Assembly: GCA_019119085.1 (NCBI GenBank)
Contig: DWXT01000014.1
Coordinates: 1 to 10,818, forward strand
DNA: 10,818 bases
Source: Flavonifractor avistercoris
GTDB lineage: Bacteria > Bacillota > Clostridia > Oscillospirales > Oscillospiraceae
Direction: 5' to 3'
In this document: positions 6,128 to 10,818 of the stretch, in pieces
How the letters are laid out: every line of letters begins with the position of its first letter
Position numbering within the stretch: position 1 is the first letter of the stretch
Position numbers and translations under genes: made by a program
Notes under the pieces: model-generated
Seen by the model: the letters and a program-made list of their open reading frames with translations, nothing else
Told to the model about the DNA's origin: nothing
Databases searched by the model: none

Positions 6128-7470
6128 GCTTTGGCCGCCTCCTTCGCCGCTTTTTCCTTGGCCGCCAGAGCCCGCAGCTCACCCTTGGTCACACGGAAGG
6201 ACTGAACCAGGTGGATACGGGCGGGGCAGATGTAGTTGCAGGAGCCGCACTCGATGCAGTCCATGACGTTGAGGGCCTCGGCCTCCTTCCACATGCCCTT
6301 CTCGGCGTACAGGTGCATGTACACCGGGGTCAGATGCATGGGGCAGACGTTGACGCAGCGGGCGCAGCGCAGGCAGGTCTCCTCCTCCACCACGGGGGCG
6401 GCTTCCTTCTTGGTCAGGCAGAGCACGGCGTTGGTGCCCTTGATGCAGGTGACGTCCAGGGTGTACTGGGCGATGCCCATCATGGGGCCGCCGGTGAGCA
6501 CCCGGTCGGGGGTCTCCTTGAAGCCCTTGCCCTCGTCGATGATCTGCTGGAAGGAGGTGCCCAGGGGAACCCGCAGGTTCTTGGGCTCCTTGATGGCGTC
6601 GCCGGTGACGGTGACGATGCGGTGGGTCAGGGGCTTGCCCTCCACCACGGCGTCGTACACGGCGGCGGCGGTGCCCACGTTGAACACCGCGCAGCCCACA
6701 TGGGCGGGCAGCCCGCCGGGGGGCACCTCGCGGCCGGTGATGCGCTGAATCAGCTGCTTCTCAGCGCCCTGGGGGTACCGGGTGCGCAGAGACTCCACCG
6801 TCACGTCGTTCTTGCCGCCCACCAGGGCCTTCAGGTGCTCGATGGCGTCCTCCTTGTTGGCCTCCACGCCGATGACGGCGCTCTTGAGGCCGAAGGCCTG
6901 CATCAGAATGCGCACACCGCCGATGACCTTCTCGCCCTGCTCCAGCATCAGCCGGTGGTCGGCGGTGATGTACGGCTCGCACTCCGCACCGTTGAGGATC
7001 AGCGTGTCCACCTTGCCCAGGCCGGAGCTGATCTTCACGTGGGTGGGGAAGCCGGCGCCGCCCATACCGGTGATACCGGCCTCCTTGACGATCTCCACGA
7101 TCTCGTTGGTCGTCAGCTTGGTGTAGTCGGGATGGGGGGTGAGCTCAGAGCCCCAGGTGTCCTGGAAATCGTTCTCGATGACCACGGACATGCACTTGCC
7201 GCCGCCCACGTAGGGACGGGGCTCCACCGCCTTGACCGTGCCGGACACCGACGCGTGAATGGGGGCGCCCAGGCCGGCGATCTCGCCGATCTTCTGGCCC
7301 ACCTTCACCTGGTCGCCCACAGAGACGATGGGCTTGCAGGGCGCGCCGACGTGCATCGCCATGGCGATGACGACCTCTTTGGGAGCCGCGCTGAGAGGCA
7401 CAATCTCCTTGTGGCGTGCCAACTCCTTCCGGTCATGGGGATGCACGCCGCCGTAAAAGCTTTGCTTCAT
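6124..7470 (-). CDS. rnfC: Rnf complex NADH-side subunit RnfC
   Basis: RnfC is a 448-residue peripheral cytoplasmic subunit, related to the 51-kDa subunit of complex I, that exchanges electrons with NAD+/NADH. It starts with the RnfC signature FYGGVHPHDRK. A lipoyl-like hammerhead domain follows at about 38-82 (KPIVSVGDQVKVGQKIGEIA). The flavin/NADH-binding core includes GMGGAGFPTHVK (136-146) and LNGAECEPYITADHRLM (159-175). An SLBB-like region follows, and two [4Fe-4S] motifs are at Cys366/369/372/376 and Cys405/408/411/415. The start at 7470 gives the conserved N-terminus and has GAGGTG upstream; the in-frame ATG at 7536 would add 22 unlike residues and lies in the proposed operator region. 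It is the first gene of the operon. Confidence 0.95.
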   Translation of the reverse strand: MKQSFYGGVHPHDRKELARHKEIVPLSAAPKEVVIAMAMHVGAPCKPIVSVGDQVKVGQKIGEIAGLGAPIHASVSGTVKAVEPRPYVGGGKCMSVVIENDFQDTWGSELTPHPDYTKLTTNEIVEIVKEAGITGMGGAGFPTHVKISSGLGKVDTLILNGAECEPYITADHRLMLEQGEKVIGGVRILMQAFGLKSAVIGVEANKEDAIEHLKALVGGKNDVTVESLRTRYPQGAEKQLIQRITGREVPPGGLPAHVGCAVFNVGTAAAVYDAVVEGKPLTHRIVTVTGDAIKEPKNLRVPLGTSFQQIIDEGKGFKETPDRVLTGGPMMGIAQYTLDVTCIKGTNAVLCLTKKEAAPVVEEETCLRCARCVNVCPMHLTPVYMHLYAEKGMWKEAEALNVMDCIECGSCNYICPARIHLVQSFRVTKGELRALAAKEKAAKEAAKA

Positions 7471-7517
7471 AGGTCCACCTCGCAAATCTGACCCACACAC
7501 GGGCCATTTTTCTGAGT

Positions 7518-7539
7518 TGTTTGACCGGTATCTCAAACA
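7518..7539. promoter_or_regulatory. Operator-like perfect inverted repeat at the rnf start site
   Basis: TGTTTGA (7518-7524) and TCAAACA (7533-7539) form a perfect 7-base inverted repeat with an 8-base spacer. The two half-site centres are 15 bases apart. The site covers about +1 to +20 of the transcript predicted from the proximal rnf promoter, a usual place for a repressor. It does not match the Rex consensus well (spacer too long and no TTGT..ACAA core), so the regulator is unknown. Confidence 0.45.
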
Positions 7540-7544
7540 GAATT

Positions 7545-7573
7545 ATCATAGCGCAAAGACGATGAATTGTCCA
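7545..7573 (-). promoter_or_regulatory. Proximal promoter of the rnf operon
   Basis: On the minus strand TGGACA (7573-7568) is followed by a 17-base spacer and TATGAT (7550-7545), each one mismatch from consensus. The predicted start near 7538 gives a leader of about 68 bases to rnfC. Confidence 0.7.
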
Positions 7574-7774
7574 GTTAAAATGTTCAAATTTTATTCATTT
7601 TTTTGCGCTGAACCGGGCAGTTTTATCTCAAAAGCCGGAAAGTGCGCCGTTTCCCCCTGTTTTCACGTATTTATACCGTATAGTTTATTTTTCGTCAAGA
7701 TGAATTGCCGCCGCCGCTCTGCTTCCGCCAACGTTGTGAAAAAGAGAGAAGTTCAAAAAATCAAACTGAGCAGA
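7574..7774. other. AT-rich non-coding spacer of the divergent rnf/ilv region
   Basis: This part of the 651-base intergenic region is clearly more AT-rich than the genes around it. Apart from the distal rnf promoter I see no gene, tRNA or stable terminator in it. Short open frames here have no ribosome binding site or recognisable product. On the minus strand it would form the leader of a transcript from the distal promoter. Confidence 0.6.
7670..7698 (-). promoter_or_regulatory. Distal promoter of the rnf operon
   Basis: On the minus strand TTGACG (7698-7693) is followed by a 17-base spacer and TATAAA (7675-7670), five of six matches in each box. The predicted start near 7663 gives a leader of about 190 bases. 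A small palindrome, TATAC-C-GTATA (7672-7682), overlaps the -10 box. The match is at least as good as the proximal promoter, so rnf may have tandem promoters. Confidence 0.6.
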
Positions 7775-7803
7775 TTGACAAACGCCGGCCGAAACGGTAA
7801 GAT
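7775..7803 (+). promoter_or_regulatory. Promoter of the ilvB leader
   Basis: A perfect TTGACA (7775-7780) precedes a 17-base spacer and TAAGAT (7798-7803), which matches the -10 consensus at four of six bases. The start is expected near 7810, upstream of the first leader hairpin and the T-box. Confidence 0.65.
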
Positions 7804-7819
7804 AATCAGTAATTAAACT

Positions 7820-7839
7820 CCGCCGGGCATATCCGGCGG
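7820..7839 (+). other. 5'-end hairpin ahead of the T-box
   Basis: CCGCCGG (7820-7826) and CCGGCGG (7833-7839) form a perfect seven-pair stem with loop GCATAT. It lies about ten bases from the predicted transcript start and before T-box stem I, so it may protect the 5' end of the leader RNA. No other role is visible. Confidence 0.5.
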
Positions 7840-7844
7840 CGCCA

Positions 7845-8086
7845 AAAGCGATGACCGGATTCATACGGACGGCGCGCAAGCGCAGAGAGGGAGCGGCTGG
7901 TGTAAGCTCCCGTGAGGCCGTCCGGGCGCTCACCCGAGAGCAGCTCCGCTGAACCAGAGGGCTAGGCGGAGACGGGTTTCCCCTCCGTTATCGGGGCAAC
8001 GAGTGCGCGGGCCTGCCCGCGAAATTAGGTGGTACCACGGAGTCATGGCGGCTTCGTCCTATGGGACGAAGCCGCCATGTGTTTTT
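7845..8086 (+). ncRNA. T-box riboswitch leader of ilvBN, predicted leucine-specific
   Basis: T-box leaders sense uncharged tRNA. The GATGA element (7850-7854) opens stem I. CGGACGGC (7866-7873) pairs with GCCGTCCG (7917-7924), and GGGAGC/GCTCCC closes the apical part with the usual AGAGAG (7884-7889) and CTGGTG loop. In the specifier position, just before ACCCGAGAGC, the codon is CTC (7929-7931), a leucine codon, as in the B. subtilis ilv-leu T-box. The conserved CCGTTATCGGGGC...ACGAGTGC region follows. The T-box core AATTAGGTGGTACCACG (8023-8039) has UGGU for the tRNA 3' end. The antiterminator forms by TAGG (8026-8029) with CCTA (8058-8061) and ACG (8037-8039) with CGT (8055-8057). This uses bases of the terminator stem, so the two folds exclude each other. 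The class is certain; the codon reading is likely. Confidence 0.92.
8044..8086 (+). terminator. Regulated terminator of the T-box leader
   Basis: A perfect 16-base-pair stem (8044-8059 with 8064-8079; CATGGCGGCTTCGTCC and its complement) has a TATG loop and is followed by TGTTTTT. It lies 35 bases before ilvB and competes with the antiterminator through bases 8055-8059. Confidence 0.92.
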
Positions 8087-8121
8087 GATATGAGAGTTCC
8101 GCCAAAGGAGGTATACGACCC

Positions 8122-9831
8122 ATGAGAATGAAAACCGCTCAGATTTTGATGGAGTGCCTGCTGGAGCAGGGGGTAGACACGGTCTTCGGCTACCCCGGCG
8201 GCACCATTCTGAATGTATATGACGAGTTTGAGCTGCACGGATATAAGGAGAAGATCCGCCACATCCTGACGGCCCACGAGCAGGGGGCCTCCCACGCCGC
8301 CGACGGGTACGCCCGGGCCACCGGAAAGGTGGGGGTGTGCTTCGCCACCTCCGGCCCCGGGGCCACCAACCTGACCACCGGCATCGCCACCGCCTACTAC
8401 GACTCCTCCCCCGTGGTGTTCATCACCTGCAACGTCAGTGAGAACCTCATCGGCAAGGACTCCTTCCAGGAGGTGGACATCACCGGCATCACCATGCCCA
8501 TCACCAAGTGCAACTACCTGGTGAAGGATCCCAGCCAGCTGGCCGACGTGCTGCGGGAGGCCTTCGCCATCGCCCGCACCGGCCGGCCCGGCCCGGTGCT
8601 GGTGGACATCGCCAAGAACGTCACCGCCGCCGAGGCCGACTATGAGCCCCTCCCCCTGGCCGAGCACCCCAACCACGGCCGCCTGGCCGCCATGCTCCGC
8701 CGGGCCAGCCACGAGCTCAAGGCCCCCGAGCCCGACGCCGGCGACATCCAGACCCTGCTGGACATGATTGAGGAGGCCAAAAAGCCCCTGGTGCTGGTGG
8801 GCGGCGGCGTGATCCGCTCCAAGGGGGCGGTGCCCGAGTTTCGGAAGTTCATCGAGCGGCTCAACGCCCCGGTGGCCTCCACCATCATGGGCGGCGGTGC
8901 CTGCCCGGGCAACCACCCGCTGTTCACCGGCATGATCGGCATGCACGGCTCCCACGCCTCCAACCTGGCCAGCGACCAGTGCGACCTGCTCATCGCCGTG
9001 GGCTGCCGCTTCTCCGACCGGGTGGCCACCGACCCGGCCACCTTCGCCCCCAACGCCAGAATCGTCCACATCGACATCGACCGGGCGGAGATCGACAAGA
9101 ACGTCAAGACCGACCATCACATCATCGGCGACGCCCGGCGGGTGCTGGAGCTGCTCAACGAAAAGCTGCCCGCCCACGACTACCCTGAGTGGAAGGGGTG
9201 GGTGTTCTCCCACCCGGAGGTGCCGCTGAAGAAGGACGGCATCCTCCACCCCCACGAGATCCTGGAGACCATCCAGGCCGTCACCGACGGGGACGCCATC
9301 ATCGCCACCGACGTGGGCCAGCACCAGATGTGGTGCGCCCAGTACTACCACTTCTCCCGGCCGGGGCAGTTCATCACCTCCGGCGGCTTCGGCACCATGG
9401 GCTTCGGCCTGGGGGCCGCCATGGGCGCCGCCGTGGGCAACCCGGGCAAGGTGGTGGTGCAGTGCACCGGCGACGGCTGCTTCCGCATGAACTGCCACGA
9501 GCTGTGCACCGCCGAGCACTACAACATCCCGGTGATCACCGTGATCTTCAACAACCGCACCCTGGGCATGGTGCGCCAGTGGCAGAACCTGATCTACAAC
9601 AAGCGGTTCTCCCAGACCGACCTGGATCGCGGCCCCGACTTCGTCAAGCTGGCGGAGGCCTACGGCATCCAGGGGGAGCGGGCCGCCACCCAGCCGGAGT
9701 TTGAGGCGGCCTTCCGCCGGGCCGTGGCCGCCGGCAGGCCCTACGTCATCGAGTGCGCCATCGACAAGGACGCCATGGTTCACCCCATGGTCTCCGCCGG
9801 CGCGCCGGTCACCGATTTCATTCTGGATTGA
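8122..9831 (+). CDS. ilvB: Acetolactate synthase large subunit IlvB
   Basis: This 569-residue enzyme joins two pyruvates to acetolactate, or pyruvate and 2-oxobutyrate to acetohydroxybutyrate, the first common step of branched-chain amino-acid synthesis. It uses ThDP, Mg2+ and FAD. The N-terminal domain has VFGYPGGTILNVYD (21-34) and the catalytic Glu53 in LTAHEQGASHAADGYAR. SGPGATNLTTGIA (77-89) and SFQEVDITG (114-122) are family motifs. The central FAD-associated domain includes GCRFSDRVATD (294-304). The C-terminal ThDP domain has GDG (450-452) and NN (477-478), placing the metal ligands at Asp451 and Asn478. Length fits the anabolic FAD-type enzyme rather than catabolic AlsS, and the paired ilvN supports this. 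AAAGGAGGT (8104-8112) precedes the ATG. Expression is controlled by the T-box leader. Confidence 0.95.
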   Translation: MRMKTAQILMECLLEQGVDTVFGYPGGTILNVYDEFELHGYKEKIRHILTAHEQGASHAADGYARATGKVGVCFATSGPGATNLTTGIATAYYDSSPVVFITCNVSENLIGKDSFQEVDITGITMPITKCNYLVKDPSQLADVLREAFAIARTGRPGPVLVDIAKNVTAAEADYEPLPLAEHPNHGRLAAMLRRASHELKAPEPDAGDIQTLLDMIEEAKKPLVLVGGGVIRSKGAVPEFRKFIERLNAPVASTIMGGGACPGNHPLFTGMIGMHGSHASNLASDQCDLLIAVGCRFSDRVATDPATFAPNARIVHIDIDRAEIDKNVKTDHHIIGDARRVLELLNEKLPAHDYPEWKGWVFSHPEVPLKKDGILHPHEILETIQAVTDGDAIIATDVGQHQMWCAQYYHFSRPGQFITSGGFGTMGFGLGAAMGAAVGNPGKVVVQCTGDGCFRMNCHELCTAEHYNIPVITVIFNNRTLGMVRQWQNLIYNKRFSQTDLDRGPDFVKLAEAYGIQGERAATQPEFEAAFRRAVAAGRPYVIECAIDKDAMVHPMVSAGAPVTDFILD

Positions 9832-9847
9832 TAAGGAGGGCGTGGAA

Positions 9848-10405
9848 ATGAGTGAAGCAACCGTGACCCGCCGCACCCTCTCGGTGCTGGTGGAAAACGC
9901 CGCCGGCGTCCTGTCCCAGGTCTCCCGGCTGTTCTCCCGGAAGGGCTACAACATCGAATCCCTGGCGGTGGGCACCACCGACGACCCCACCGTCTCCCGT
10001 ATCACCATCGAAGTCATGGCCGACGAGGCCATGACCGAGCAGATCATGAACCAGCTGCGCAAGCAGTTCCCCGTCTACTCCGTCCAGGAGCTCAAGCCGG
10101 AGCGCTCCATCCGCCGGGAGCTGGTCATGTTCAAGGTCAGGGCCGAGACCCCCGACATCCGCAACGAGGTCATCCAGATCGCCAACATCTTCCGGGCCTC
10201 CATCATCGACGTGTCCCTCAAGTCACTCACCCTGGCCCTCATCGGCGACGAGTCCAAGGCCGACGCCATGCAGAAGCTGCTGGAGGCCTTCGGCATCCTG
10301 GAGCTGGTCCGCACCGGCATGGTGGCATTGGAGCGCGGTGCCTACACCATTAGCGACGACAACAAGGAAAAGACCGAGTTCAATCTGGGCAAGAGCGTGC
10401 TGTAA
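9848..10405 (+). CDS. ilvN: Acetolactate synthase regulatory subunit IlvN/IlvH
   Basis: This 185-residue regulatory subunit activates IlvB and confers feedback inhibition, usually by valine. An ACT domain covers about residues 8-82, with the signature LVENAAGVLSQVSRLFSRKG (14-33) and YNIESLAVG, where Asn/Gly side chains form the effector site in the family. The second domain, from about residue 88 (IRRELVMFKV), is the usual small-subunit C-terminal domain. The protein is slightly longer than the usual 160-175 residues because of a polar C-terminal tail (SDDNKEKTEFNLGKSVL). The start at 9848 follows AAGGAGG (9833-9839) at eight-base spacing, 16 bases after the ilvB stop; the longer in-frame reading from 9701 overlaps ilvB and is rejected. 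ilvN and ilvH are not distinguishable by sequence alone. Confidence 0.93.
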   Translation: MSEATVTRRTLSVLVENAAGVLSQVSRLFSRKGYNIESLAVGTTDDPTVSRITIEVMADEAMTEQIMNQLRKQFPVYSVQELKPERSIRRELVMFKVRAETPDIRNEVIQIANIFRASIIDVSLKSLTLALIGDESKADAMQKLLEAFGILELVRTGMVALERGAYTISDDNKEKTEFNLGKSVL

Positions 10406-10439
10406 CAGGGCCGCCATGCCAGGGCAGCTTAGGAATCGT

Positions 10440-10481
10440 CCCCTGTAGGGGCGGTCTTTGACCGCCCGCGGGCGGCCGCCC
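10440..10481. repeat. GC-rich intergenic hairpin element between ilvN and ilvC
   Basis: CCCCTGTAGGGG (10440-10451) overlaps a second hairpin, GGGCGGTC (10449-10456) with GACCGCCC (10460-10467) around TTT. A further palindrome, GGGCGGCCGCCC (10470-10481), precedes AAATCTTTT. The nested, alternative pairings resemble short repeat elements (GTAGGGGCGG...) that I recall being scattered between genes in Oscillospirales genomes; I see only one copy here, so repeat status is an inference. It may also end or attenuate the ilvBN transcript. Confidence 0.5.
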
Positions 10482-10531
10482 AAATCTTTTCCGAAATTGT
10501 ATCACAGTTATCATTCTTTTTTCCCACCGCT

Positions 10532-10541
10532 GTGCTATCAT
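10532..10541 (+). promoter_or_regulatory. Possible extended -10 promoter of ilvC
   Basis: TATCAT (10536-10541) is preceded by TG at 10533-10534 with one base between, an extended -10 arrangement (TGCTATCAT). No good -35 box lies at 17-18 bases. The predicted leader to ilvC would be about 35 bases. If it is real, ilvC can be expressed apart from T-box control. Confidence 0.4.
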
Positions 10542-10582
10542 CACATACAAGAACCAGACACCGAAAAAAGGAGTTGTTTACC

Positions 10583-10818
10583 ATGGCAAAGATGTACTAC
10601 GAGAAGGACTGCGACCTCAACTACCTCAACGGCAAGAAGATCGCCATCATCGGCTACGGCTCCCAGGGCCATGCCCACGCCCTCAACCTGAAGGACTCCG
10701 GCTGCGACGTGTGCGTGGGCCTGCGGGAGGGCTCCAAGAGCTGGGCCAAGGCCGAGGCGGCCGGTCTGGCCGTCAAGACCGTGCCTCAGGCGGCTGAGTG
10801 GGCGGACATCGTGATGAT
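10583..10818 (+). CDS. ilvC: Ketol-acid reductoisomerase IlvC, N-terminal part
   Basis: The first 78 codons of ilvC are present; the gene runs off the window edge. The enzyme converts acetolactate to 2,3-dihydroxyisovalerate (or the isoleucine analogue) using Mg2+ and NAD(P)H, the step after IlvB/IlvN. The N-terminal Rossmann fold shows IAIIGYGSQGHAHALNLKDS (20-39), the nucleotide-binding Gly-rich loop. The specificity loop after the second strand is VGLREGSKSW (45-54). Its Arg48, Ser51 and Ser53 are the type that bind the 2'-phosphate, so NADPH preference is inferred. AAGGAG (10568-10573) lies nine bases before the ATG at 10583. Confidence 0.95.
   Translation, partial: MAKMYYEKDCDLNYLNGKKIAIIGYGSQGHAHALNLKDSGCDVCVGLREGSKSWAKAEAAGLAVKTVPQAAEWADIVM

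Noticed and set aside
2209..7470. Na+-translocating NADH:quinone reductase (Nqr) rather than Rnf
   Set aside because: A polyferredoxin RnfB with many cysteine motifs is present, the first subunit has two [4Fe-4S] motifs as in RnfC, and no NqrF-like gene is seen.
6211..7491. A 426-codon plus-strand open frame opposite rnfC
   Set aside because: Antisense shadow of rnfC with a low-complexity Gly/His/Leu composition.
7518..7539. Assignment of the rnf inverted repeat to the redox regulator Rex
   Set aside because: Rex sites have TTGT-type ends with a shorter central spacer; this repeat has an 8-base spacer and TGTTTGA arms, so naming the regulator is not supported.
7517..7816. A 99-codon plus-strand open frame in the rnf/ilv intergenic region
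   Set aside because: No ribosome binding site or family resemblance; it overlaps the promoters and the operator-like repeat.
8122..9831. Another ThDP enzyme (catabolic AlsS, pyruvate oxidase or glyoxylate carboligase)
   Set aside because: The T-box leader, an adjacent ACT-domain small subunit and ilvC downstream fit biosynthetic acetolactate synthase.
8059..9876. A 605-codon minus-strand open frame opposite ilvB
   Set aside because: Shadow of ilvB caused by high GC at third codon positions; no recognisable domains and it crosses the T-box terminator.

Overview
This GC-rich window looks like the chromosome of a gut Clostridia member, most likely Oscillospirales/Oscillospiraceae. That placement is an inference from four things: strong AGGAGG-type ribosome binding sites, a T-box leader, a DUF1540 mini-protein, and a clostridial-order Rnf operon. 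No rRNA, tRNA, CRISPR or phage gene is visible.

Layout. (1) Positions 1-382 hold the right part of a decayed insertion sequence read leftwards. Its transposase joins an N-terminal helix-turn-helix region directly to the strand around a catalytic Asp, so most of the catalytic core is missing. An inverted repeat could fold over its start codon. (2) Positions 414-2145 (+) hold a good promoter, a gamma-class carbonic anhydrase-like hexapeptide protein, an adjoining six-helix membrane protein, and, after a strong hairpin, a 57-residue eight-cysteine DUF1540 protein. A bidirectional terminator at 2163-2196 closes this block. (3) Positions 2209-7470 (-) hold a complete six-gene Rnf operon, rnfCDGEAB, with touching or overlapping genes. 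Rnf couples electron flow between reduced ferredoxin and NAD+ to ion movement across the membrane. Two sigma-A-like promoters lie upstream, and a perfect inverted repeat covers the predicted start site of the nearer one. (4) Positions 7775-10818 (+) hold branched-chain amino-acid biosynthesis: a promoter, a T-box leader that reads as leucine-specific (CTC), ilvB, ilvN, a GC-rich repeat-like spacer with a probable second promoter, and the start of ilvC, cut by the window edge.

How the genes work together. IlvB/IlvN make acetolactate or acetohydroxybutyrate, and IlvC then reduces and isomerises it, with NADPH-type residues visible. The leader should let transcription through when uncharged tRNA-Leu accumulates. 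Rnf sets the ferredoxin/NADH balance and the ion gradient of an anaerobe. The two operons diverge from a 651-base intergenic region.

I found no wholly new system. The most interesting signals are regulatory: the operator-like repeat and tandem promoters of rnf, the paired base changes in the T-box antiterminator, and the start-codon-masking repeat with in-frame deletion in the IS remnant.
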